Part shown: positions 5,871-11,993 of the stretch, piece after piece
How positions within the stretch are numbered: the stretch's first letter is position 1
How the letters are laid out: each line of letters opens with the position of its first letter
Assembly: GCA_052273845.1 (NCBI GenBank)
Contig: DAVZHM010000035.1
Coordinates: forward strand, 1-18,036
Direction: 5' to 3'
DNA: 18,036 bases
DNA from: Fimenecus sp052273845
Lineage (GTDB): Bacteria > Bacillota > Clostridia > Oscillospirales > Acutalibacteraceae
Translations under genes and position numbers: made by a program
Notes under the pieces: model-generated
Databases searched by the model: none
Seen by the model: only the letters and a program-made list of their open reading frames with translations
Told to the model about the DNA's origin: nothing

Positions 5871-8279
5871 ATGGAGTACAATTTCAAAAAAGCAGAACAA
5901 AAATGGCAGGGAAAGTGGGAAGAAGCGGGCGTTTTTCACGCGGTGGATAACGACGACCGTCCGAAATTTTACGGCCTTGTCGAATTTCCGTATCCGTCGG
6001 GCGCGGGTATGCACGTCGGCCACATCAAAGCGTACAGCGGGTTGGAAGTCGTCTCCCGCAAACGCCGTTTGCAAGGGTACAATGTTTTGTTCCCCATCGG
6101 TTTTGACGCTTACGGTCTGCCGACGGAAAACTATGCGATTAAAACCGGTATTCATCCGCGCAAAGTTACGGATATGAACATAGAAAAATTCACAAGTCAG
6201 CTGAAAAAAGTCGGCTTTTCGTTTGACTGGACGCGTGTTATTGACACCACTGAAGAAGGCTACTACAAGTGGACACAGTGGATTTTCCTCAAAATGTTTG
6301 AAAAAGGGCTTGCATTCCGCGACAAGACCTTAGTCAACTACTGCCCGTCTTGCAAAGTCGTGCTTTCCAATGAGGATTCACAGGGCGGCAAGTGCGACAT
6401 CTGCCACAGCGATGTGGTGCAGAAATCCAAAGATGTTTGGTATTTGCGCATCACCGAATATGCAGATAAATTGCTGGAAGGTTTGGAAACGGTCGATTAC
6501 CTGCCGAATGTCAAACAACAGCAGGTGAACTGGATTGGTAAATCCCGCGGCGCATTTGTGAATTTTACCCTCAAAGACATTCCCGAAACACTGCGCATTT
6601 ACACCACCCGTCCCGACACGCTGTTCGGTGTGACCTTTATGGTTATGGCACCCGAACATCCGTTGATTGACAAGTACAAAGACCGCATTGGTAATATGGA
6701 CGCGGTGACCGATTACCGCGCCGAATGCGCCAAAAAGACCGAATTTGAGCGCACCCAACTTGTGAAAGACAAAACCGGCGTCAAAATCGAAGGCCTTTCG
6801 GCAATCAATCCCGTAAACGGCAAGGAAATCCCGATTTACATATCGGATTATGTTATGATGGGTTACGGCACGGGCGCGATTATGGCGGTGCCCGCGCACG
6901 ATGACCGCGACTACGAATTCGCCAAGAAATTCGGCATCGACATCATCGAAGTCATCAAAGGCGGCAATATCGACGAAGCGGCGTACACCGGCGACGGCGA
7001 AATGGTCAATTCCGGCTTCTTAAACGGGATGGACAATAAAAAAGATTCCATTGCCAAAATGATTGAATTTTTGCAGGAAAAAGGCGTCGGCGAAGGCGGC
7101 GTGCAGTATAAAATGAAAGATTGGGCGTTCAACCGTCAGCGCTATTGGGGCGAGCCGATTCCGATTGTGCATTGCCCGAAATGCGGTATGGTTGCCGTGC
7201 CGTATGAGGAATTGCCGCTGAAACTCCCCGAAGTGGAAAACTTTGAGCCGGGTTCCGACGGCGAAAGCCCGCTTGCCAAAATCGACAGTTTCGTGCATTG
7301 CAAATGCCCGAAATGCGGCGGCGACGCCAAGCGCGAAACCGACACCATGCCCCAATGGGCAGGTTCGTCGTGGTATTTCCTGCGCTACATTGACCCGCAC
7401 AACGACAATGCGTTTGCCGATTATGACAAACTGAAATATTGGATGCCTGTCGATTGGTACAACGGCGGTATGGAACACGTTACCCGCCACTTGATTTATT
7501 CGCGGTTCTGGTACAAATTCCTCTATGACCTCGGCGTAGTACCGTATGCCGAGCCGTATCAAAAGCGTACCGCGCAGGGCTTGATTTTAGGGCCTGACGG
7601 CGTGAAAATGTCAAAATCCCGCGGAAATGTCATTGACCCCAACGAAGTGGTGGACAGCTTCGGCGCAGATGTGCTTCGCACGTATGTTTTGTTTATGGGC
7701 GACTATGAAAAAGCCGCGCCGTGGTCGGAAAGTTCCGTAAAAGGCTGCAAACGCTTCATTGACCGCATTTGGAATTTGCAGGAAATCTTAAAAGACGGCG
7801 ACAGTTATTCCGAAAAACTCGAAACGCCGCTGCATAAAACGATTAAAAAGGTTACCGAGGATATTGAATCCCTCAAATACAACACGGCAATCGCCGCGCT
7901 GATGACGCTCTTAAACAACATTTATGAAGCGGGCGAAATCAACCGTGCGGAACTCAAAGATTTGCTCATTTTGGTCAATCCCTTTGCGCCGCATGTTACC
8001 GAGGAAATGTGGGAAACCTTAGGGTATGGCGAAATGCTCGCGAAAGACGCGCAATGGCCTGCATTTGACGCGGCAAAATGCGTAGATGCCACGGTGGAAA
8101 TTGTTGTGCAGATTTGCGGTAAAATCCGCGCGAAACTGAACGTGCCCGCCGAAATTTCCGCAGATGAAGCGATTGCGCTTGCAAAAGCCGAGCCGCGTAT
8201 TGCCGAGGAACTCACCGGTAAAAACATCGTGAAGGAACTGTATGTTAAGGGCAAATTGGTCAATATCGTAGCAAAATAA
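5871..8279 (+). CDS. leuS: Leucyl-tRNA synthetase
   Basis: Class I aminoacyl-tRNA synthetase that charges tRNA-Leu and edits misactivated amino acids. It has 802 residues, the usual length for Firmicutes. The HIGH-type motif is HVGH at 48-51 (after EFPYPSGAGM) and KMSKS is at 579-583. The inserted CP1 editing domain shows TTRPDTLFGVTFM and GYGTGAIMAVPAHDDRDY. Two cysteine clusters look like zinc sites: CPSCKV...CDIC early, and CPKCG...CKCPKCGG before the GSSWYFLRY segment. The start at 5871 is chosen over the open frame to 5841 because AAAGG (5856-5860) is 10 nt upstream and family proteins begin close to this point. No T-box leader fits in the 48-nt gap before it, so control probably comes from the upstream operon. 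A terminator follows 14 nt after the stop. Confidence 0.97.
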   Translation: MEYNFKKAEQKWQGKWEEAGVFHAVDNDDRPKFYGLVEFPYPSGAGMHVGHIKAYSGLEVVSRKRRLQGYNVLFPIGFDAYGLPTENYAIKTGIHPRKVTDMNIEKFTSQLKKVGFSFDWTRVIDTTEEGYYKWTQWIFLKMFEKGLAFRDKTLVNYCPSCKVVLSNEDSQGGKCDICHSDVVQKSKDVWYLRITEYADKLLEGLETVDYLPNVKQQQVNWIGKSRGAFVNFTLKDIPETLRIYTTRPDTLFGVTFMVMAPEHPLIDKYKDRIGNMDAVTDYRAECAKKTEFERTQLVKDKTGVKIEGLSAINPVNGKEIPIYISDYVMMGYGTGAIMAVPAHDDRDYEFAKKFGIDIIEVIKGGNIDEAAYTGDGEMVNSGFLNGMDNKKDSIAKMIEFLQEKGVGEGGVQYKMKDWAFNRQRYWGEPIPIVHCPKCGMVAVPYEELPLKLPEVENFEPGSDGESPLAKIDSFVHCKCPKCGGDAKRETDTMPQWAGSSWYFLRYIDPHNDNAFADYDKLKYWMPVDWYNGGMEHVTRHLIYSRFWYKFLYDLGVVPYAEPYQKRTAQGLILGPDGVKMSKSRGNVIDPNEVVDSFGADVLRTYVLFMGDYEKAAPWSESSVKGCKRFIDRIWNLQEILKDGDSYSEKLETPLHKTIKKVTEDIESLKYNTAIAALMTLLNNIYEAGEINRAELKDLLILVNPFAPHVTEEMWETLGYGEMLAKDAQWPAFDAAKCVDATVEIVVQICGKIRAKLNVPAEISADEAIALAKAEPRIAEELTGKNIVKELYVKGKLVNIVAK

Positions 8280-8292
8280 GAAAGAAGCAAAA

Positions 8293-8337
8293 CCGCAAAC
8301 CGTGTGCGAAATTCGTGCGCGGTTTGCGGAGATTTTT
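8293..8337 (+). terminator. Rho-independent terminator after leuS
   Basis: A 10-bp GC-rich stem CCGCAAACCG/CGGTTTGCGG (8293-8302/8320-8329) with an inner CGAA-A-TTCG stem (8307-8315) is followed by AGA and five T residues (8333-8337). It starts 14 nt past the leuS stop and closes the ftsY-leuS run. Confidence 0.8.
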
Positions 8338-8347
8338 CGGTGATGGT

Positions 8348-9649
8348 ATGAATCCTATTGTAAAACGAATTTTGGCAGTTGTGCTGATTTTGGCACTGAC
8401 GGTGCCTATTTGTACCGAAGTGGTGCAAACCGAAAAACGGCAGGCGGCACTGCAGGCAATGAAATGGCAGGGCGTGTACCCCGACGGCTTTGCCGAGACA
8501 GAGTTTCGGGGCAGAAGCGCCCAACTGCAAGCAATGATAGATGCGACGGGGTTAGCGGAAAACGCGGATTTTTCGGACAAAGTCAAAACCGCGTTTACGG
8601 GGCTTTACCACCTTATGTCGGATTTGCTGACGGGGAAGGTGAGCCTTTCCGATGCCGTGTGCACAGACCGACTCCTTGCAGTATTTGACATTTTGTTTGA
8701 ATTGGACCGTCAGGTGCAAGCGCAAAAAGAACAACCCGATTTAACCGCTGAAAACGGCTTCGTGGCGTTCGGTGCGTCCATTTTGTGGGACTTTATGGAT
8801 TACTATGATGCCAAGCGCTTACAAGACCAGGAAATGAGCGCGGGCGTTCGCGTACTGCAAGATATTCCGTATGTAGAAAACGCGGTAGAGGGGCAGTATT
8901 TGGACATTTATTATCCGCCCGCGGCGACGGAAAATCAGCAATATCCCGTGATTGTGGACATTCACGGCGGCGGCTTAATGTACGGCAGCAAAGAATTAAA
9001 CCGCGTTTATGCTTCGCGCTTGGCTTCGCGCGGCTACATCGTGGTGGCAGTCGACTACCGCCTTTGCCCCGAAGTGCTGTATCCGCAGCAGGTGCGCGAT
9101 TTGATGCAAGCCTATAAATGGATTGCCGCGCACGGTGCAGAATACGGATTTGATTTGAAAAATGTTTATTTGGTCGGCGATTCCGCAGGCGGGCAGTTGG
9201 CGTTTTACACAAGTATCGTCAACACAAGCGAAGAATTGCGCGCATTGTATCAGGCAGAAGAAACCGGCTTGACCTTTAACGCAACGGGGCTCATTTCGGG
9301 TATGTATGATATGAAAAGCGGCTTTAACAGCATTTTGATTTCGTGTATGCTCGGCTATGAATACACCGAGTCGCCGTATTATGCGGTGTTGCAACCCGAA
9401 GAAGTGATTGACAAAGGCACATTGCCGCCTTCCTATATTGTAACGAGCGCGAAAGACTTTTTGCGCCCCGCTTCCGTGCAGTTAGACGCGCTGTTGACAA
9501 AGCAGGGTATAGAACATCAATTCCACGATTGGGAACTCACCATCAACCGTTCATCGGGGCATATTACAAGTGTTGCCTATCCGGATTTAGAGGAAAGTCA
9601 GGTAACGATTGACGAAATGCTCGCCTTTTTCGAGGCGCACAAACGGTAA
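8348..9649 (+). CDS. Exported or membrane-anchored HSL-type alpha/beta hydrolase (esterase)
   Basis: This is a serine hydrolase of the hormone-sensitive-lipase/carboxylesterase type, 433 residues. Residues about 5-22 form a hydrophobic segment (IVKRILAVVLILALTVPIC) after a basic N terminus, so it is a signal peptide or anchor. A helical region of about 150 residues of unknown role follows, then the hydrolase domain. The oxyanion motif HGGG is at 206-209, the nucleophile elbow GDSAGG has Ser279, a likely acid is D370 (SAKDFLRP) and a likely base is H405 (SSGHIT). The frame is open to a GTG at 8315, but that codon lies inside the leuS terminator and has no ribosome binding site, so the ATG at 8348 is preferred, although its own site (GGTG, 5 nt away) is weak. 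I see no clear promoter in the 68-nt gap after leuS. Substrate unknown. Confidence 0.88.
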   Translation: MNPIVKRILAVVLILALTVPICTEVVQTEKRQAALQAMKWQGVYPDGFAETEFRGRSAQLQAMIDATGLAENADFSDKVKTAFTGLYHLMSDLLTGKVSLSDAVCTDRLLAVFDILFELDRQVQAQKEQPDLTAENGFVAFGASILWDFMDYYDAKRLQDQEMSAGVRVLQDIPYVENAVEGQYLDIYYPPAATENQQYPVIVDIHGGGLMYGSKELNRVYASRLASRGYIVVAVDYRLCPEVLYPQQVRDLMQAYKWIAAHGAEYGFDLKNVYLVGDSAGGQLAFYTSIVNTSEELRALYQAEETGLTFNATGLISGMYDMKSGFNSILISCMLGYEYTESPYYAVLQPEEVIDKGTLPPSYIVTSAKDFLRPASVQLDALLTKQGIEHQFHDWELTINRSSGHITSVAYPDLEESQVTIDEMLAFFEAHKR

Positions 9650-9657
9650 AATTGTAT

Positions 9658-9691
9658 AAAAAAGGACTGTCCCCAACGACAGTCCTTTTTT
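9658..9691. terminator. Bidirectional rho-independent terminator between convergent genes
   Basis: A perfect 14-bp inverted repeat (9658-9671 and 9678-9691), six A then GGACTGTC on the left and GACAGTCC then six T on the right, encloses a 6-nt CCCCAA loop. It has a T-tract in both directions, so it ends the hydrolase transcript from the left and the PHP-operon transcript from the right. Confidence 0.93.
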
Positions 9692-9705
9692 ATGCTGATT
9701 GAATT

Positions 9706-10269
9706 TTAACTTGCGAAGTCGAAAATTTCAATAATGTTTTCGACTTCTTCGCAAACCAAATTGAACATTCGCTTGCCGAGGTTTACAAAATTCTCGTCAT
9801 TCTCTTTGCCGCAAAGCATAGAAAACGCCTTGCCGATTTCGGCGATGACGCTGTCGCTTTCTTTGCGCATGGCGAGGTAATAAAAACTGTACTCCGCACC
9901 GTTCGAAAATTCGTTATAAAACGCCGCGTCACCGTCTTTGATGTTGCAGTACAGGGCGTTAATCGCGGTGCTTTTCAAAACCGTGTTCGGCAAAATGCGA
10001 TTGATGGTGTATTCTGCCGCGAAAAACATCAAAATTTTAATCTGGAACAAAATGTTTTGCGGATAATCGAGTTTGCCGACCGTCGGCTCCAACCGCGCAA
10101 GCAATTCTTTTTCGTTCAGGAAAATATCCGAAAGATAATCGCCCAATTTCGTTGCCTTTTCGGTGTTGCCGTTGGCGCGCTGTTCCTCCATGAGGGCAAT
10201 CAGTCGCAATTCGTCATCACAGACTTGTGCCTGCTTTTGCCCGAAGATTTTAATATCGCTGTCGTCCAT
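9706..10269 (-). CDS. Uncharacterised helical protein, second gene of the PHP unit
   Basis: I do not recognise this 187-residue protein. It appears cytosolic: no signal peptide and no clear membrane segment. It looks mostly alpha-helical and acidic, with long amphipathic stretches such as DDELRLIALMEEQ, YLSDIFLNEKELLARLEP and the C-terminal LVCEEVENIIEIFDFAS. The middle (ILFQIKILMFFAAEYTINRIL) is more hydrophobic and probably a buried helix. It has a strong ribosome binding site (AGGAGGG) before the ATG and starts 27 nt after the stop of the PHP-domain gene on the same strand, so the two are almost certainly co-transcribed. The bidirectional terminator at 9658-9691 follows. That it is a real gene is well supported. 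Its function is open. Confidence 0.8.
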   Translation of the reverse strand: MDDSDIKIFGQKQAQVCDDELRLIALMEEQRANGNTEKATKLGDYLSDIFLNEKELLARLEPTVGKLDYPQNILFQIKILMFFAAEYTINRILPNTVLKSTAINALYCNIKDGDAAFYNEFSNGAEYSFYYLAMRKESDSVIAEIGKAFSMLCGKENDENFVNLGKRMFNLVCEEVENIIEIFDFAS

Positions 10270-10296
10270 ATAGATACCCTCCTGCGGGAGAAAATA

Positions 10297-11187
10297 TCAA
10301 CCCGCATCGTCTGCGGCAGCCTCTGCCGCCTTTTGTGCTTTCTTTGCCAAGCGTTTCTGCTTCGCTTTGTACCCAAGCAGTTTGCTGACCGCTTCATCGG
10401 GTGCGGTCACGTCGCCGATGGAAACTTTGTTGAAATTGTAAAGACCGTGGAAATCCGTGCCGCCTGTCATCAACAGTTTGTTTTTGGTGGCAAGTTTTTT
10501 CAGTTCCGCTTGCTGTTCCTCGGTTGCCGAGGGGTGCCAAATCTCCATACCGTCCAAGCCGTTTTCTATCAAACGCGGCAGGGAGTCAAGGTTGTCAGAC
10601 ATAAAAGGATGCGCCAAAACGGCAACGCCGCCCGCATCGTGTATGGCGGTGAGCACTTCGGTGATATCCGGATATTTCGGGACAACCGAAATGTTGCCGG
10701 GAACGGATTTATCGAACAGTTTTCGGTACAGTTCGCCGTAAATTTCCGTGGTGAAGCCACATTCCATCAATGCCTGCATCATATGTTGTTTATAAATATT
10801 TGTGGAACCGGTCGCGCATTTTACAATGAACTCCGCCGTCACGGGGTACCGCTTGGCAAGTTGCAGCATCATATAATGCGCGGCTTTTTTGCGCACCAAA
10901 GAATTGCGGTGGCATAACCCTTCCAAACGGTCGGGAAATTCGGGCAGATAGCAAAGCAAATGCACCAATTTGCCGGTTTCACTGTCAGTCGCGGACAATT
11001 CCACCCCCGGAATCACCTGCACGCCGAAACGGTCGCCGATGATTTTGCCGCGCACTGTCCCCGCAAGGCAATCGTGGTCGGTAATCGCGATGGTACCGAT
11101 ACCCCGTTTTTTTGCGAGGGTGATTAAATCCTCAATCCCCAATGAGCCATCCGACAATTTGGTATGGCAATGTAAATCTCCGCCCAT
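10297..11187 (-). CDS. PHP-domain metal-dependent phosphoesterase
   Basis: A 296-residue stand-alone PHP-domain protein, the type that includes 3',5'-nucleoside bisphosphate phosphatase/RNase AM (YciV) and related phosphoesterases. The metal-binding motifs are in the expected order: HCH at 6-8, the aspartate/histidine pair in TDHD at 36-39, GVELSA with E63, AHP at 192-194 and TDFH at 244-247. The C terminus ends in a Lys/Ala-rich basic helix (about 273-296), possibly nucleic-acid binding. The start at 11187 is chosen because AGGAGGA lies just upstream and the HCH motif follows at once. The frame continues upstream only through promoter-leader DNA. It is the first gene of a two-gene unit. The exact substrate cannot be told from sequence. 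Confidence 0.9.
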   Translation of the reverse strand: MGGDLHCHTKLSDGSLGIEDLITLAKKRGIGTIAITDHDCLAGTVRGKIIGDRFGVQVIPGVELSATDSETGKLVHLLCYLPEFPDRLEGLCHRNSLVRKKAAHYMMLQLAKRYPVTAEFIVKCATGSTNIYKQHMMQALMECGFTTEIYGELYRKLFDKSVPGNISVVPKYPDITEVLTAIHDAGGVAVLAHPFMSDNLDSLPRLIENGLDGMEIWHPSATEEQQAELKKLATKNKLLMTGGTDFHGLYNFNKVSIGDVTAPDEAVSKLLGYKAKQKRLAKKAQKAAEAAADDAG

Positions 11188-11296
11188 TTCTGTTCCTCCT
11201 ACTTCATCACAAAAGAAAAAACCGTATCTATCCACTATTATTCCGAAAATTGCAGAATGCGAACGCAAAATACCGCAATATAGCATTTATTTTATA

Positions 11297-11325
11297 ATTA
11301 TACACTTATTTCAAAAGTGTTGCAA
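11297..11325 (-). promoter_or_regulatory. Sigma-A promoter of the PHP unit with an operator-like dyad in its spacer
   Basis: Reading the minus strand, TTGCAA (11320-11325) and a perfect TATAAT (11297-11302) are 17 nt apart. The spacer, with one base of each hexamer, is a dyad on the plus strand, ACACTT-7 nt-AAGTGT (11302-11320). That is a natural binding site for a dimeric repressor, though no regulator is seen nearby. Transcription would start about 100 nt before the PHP start codon. Confidence 0.65.
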
Positions 11326-11524
11326 GTCCGTTTCGCACAAACTTTTCGGAAACAGGCGGGTTTTTCTCCGTGAAAATCGCACAAAATCCGTGTAAAATGG
11401 AAAAACTTGGTGCAAAAATATACACACACTTCCATTTTTGCCGAATTTACGGGATCTTATACACTTACTACGGCGCGAAAACACATAAAGCACAAGAAAA
11501 AAACAAGAAACCGCAAAAAAAGGA

Positions 11525-11554
11525 TTGACAAAAGCGGTGTATATTGTGTATAAT
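11525..11554 (+). promoter_or_regulatory. Promoter of tRNA-Thr
   Basis: A perfect TTGACA (11525-11530) and perfect TATAAT (11549-11554) are separated by 18 nt. The start would be near 11561, about 19 nt before the mature tRNA. This is the strongest sigma-A promoter in the window, as expected for a stable RNA. Confidence 0.88.
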
Positions 11555-11579
11555 GATTTCTGCCGCTGAAAAGCGAAAT

Positions 11580-11655
11580 GCTGCTATGGCTCAGGTGGTA
11601 GAGCACGTCCTTGGTAAGGACGAGGTCACCAGTTCGAATCTGGTTAGCAGCTCCA
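11580..11655 (+). tRNA. tRNA-Thr, anticodon GGT
   Basis: A 76-nt cloverleaf with encoded CCA. The acceptor stem is GCTGCTA/TAGCAGC (7 of 7 pairs), the D arm GCTC...GAGC, and the anticodon stem CGTCC/GGACG with 7-nt loop TTGGTAA and anticodon GGT at 11613-11615 (reads ACC and ACT). The T arm is ACCAG/CTGGT around TTCGAAT. The discriminator base is T, followed by CCA. It is transcribed on its own from the promoter upstream. Confidence 0.96.
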
Positions 11656-11686
11656 AAGCCCCAAGGACGAACAGTTCTTGGGGCTT
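11656..11686 (+). terminator. Hairpin directly after tRNA-Thr, possible terminator
   Basis: A 10-bp stem AAGCCCCAAG/CTTGGGGCTT (11656-11665/11677-11686) starts at the base after the tRNA CCA end. The tail is ACTTCTTACC rather than a pure T-run, so termination may be incomplete. It could also act as a 3' processing signal. Confidence 0.55.
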
Positions 11687-11817
11687 ACTTCTTACCTGTT
11701 ACCTCTTCACTATTCCCTCAAACCATCCTTTGCGTGATTTAATAATTTCGATAAATTTCAATTTATCGAGTTGTTTTATTAATTATTAGATTTTGACAAA
11801 AACAAGTTATAAGCACA

Positions 11818-11854
11818 AAAGCCTCTTTACGAAAGTAAAGATGCTTTCTTTTTT
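11818..11854 (+). terminator. Rho-independent terminator with GAAA tetraloop
   Basis: Stem AAAGC-C-TCTTTAC / GTAAAGA-T-GCTTT (12 pairs, one C/T mismatch) closes on a GNRA-type GAAA loop (11831-11834) and runs into CTTTTTT. It would catch read-through from tRNA-Thr on the plus strand. No other gene points at it from the left. Confidence 0.7.
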
Positions 11855-11921
11855 ATGTGGCATTTAAGGGCCTTGCATCGGATTTTTTCCATTCTCCCTA
11901 AAAACGCGGTGCGGTCGAATA

Positions 11922-11960
11922 AAACAGCCCAAGTGTTTTTTTGGAACACTTGGGCTGTTT
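11922..11960. terminator. Terminator for the minus-strand dockerin hydrolase (perfect 16-bp stem)
   Basis: Arms AAACAGCCCAAGTGTT (11922-11937) and its exact complement (11945-11960) enclose a 7-nt loop. On the minus strand the stem runs into TTTTATTC and lies 33 nt past the stop of the dockerin hydrolase. On the plus strand it is followed by AAAGTTTTT, so it may work both ways. Confidence 0.8.
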
Positions 11961-11993
11961 AAAGTTTTTATATTTTCCGCGGTGCAATGCACC

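Larger units (their letters stand above)
11188..11579. other. Intergenic region between the PHP operon and tRNA-Thr
   Basis: This holds about 390 bp of AT-rich DNA without a credible gene. It contains the minus-strand PHP promoter with its dyad (11297-11325), a leader of roughly 100 nt, a 9-bp inverted repeat AAAATGGAA/TTCCATTTT (11394-11402 and 11430-11438, 27 nt apart), and the plus-strand tRNA promoter (11525-11554). I see no riboswitch that I can name. Confidence 0.7.
11687..11993. other. Non-coding stretch between tRNA-Thr and the dockerin hydrolase
   Basis: About 305 bp without a believable gene. It holds an AT-rich hairpin CGATAAAT/ATTTATCG (11749-11756/11761-11768), a terminator (11818-11854), a 16-bp terminator stem (11922-11960), and a small GGTGCA/TGCACC stem close to the stop of the minus-strand gene. 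The density of 3'-end signals suggests this is simply where two transcripts meet, but a short RNA ending at 11854 is possible. Confidence 0.6.

Noticed and set aside
8315..8347. GTG start for the esterase at 8315
   Set aside because: It lies in the leuS terminator stem, has no ribosome binding site, and would put 11 extra residues before the signal segment.
10057..10917. 286-codon plus-strand frame opposite the PHP operon
   Set aside because: Antisense to two supported genes, with biased Phe/His/Arg composition and no start signal.
11544..11789. 81-codon frame running through tRNA-Thr
   Set aside because: It overlaps the promoter, the whole tRNA and its hairpin, so it cannot be a real gene.
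11793..11813. TTGACA followed by TATAAG as a promoter for a small RNA
   Set aside because: The two hexamers are only 9 nt apart, far short of the 16-18 nt required.
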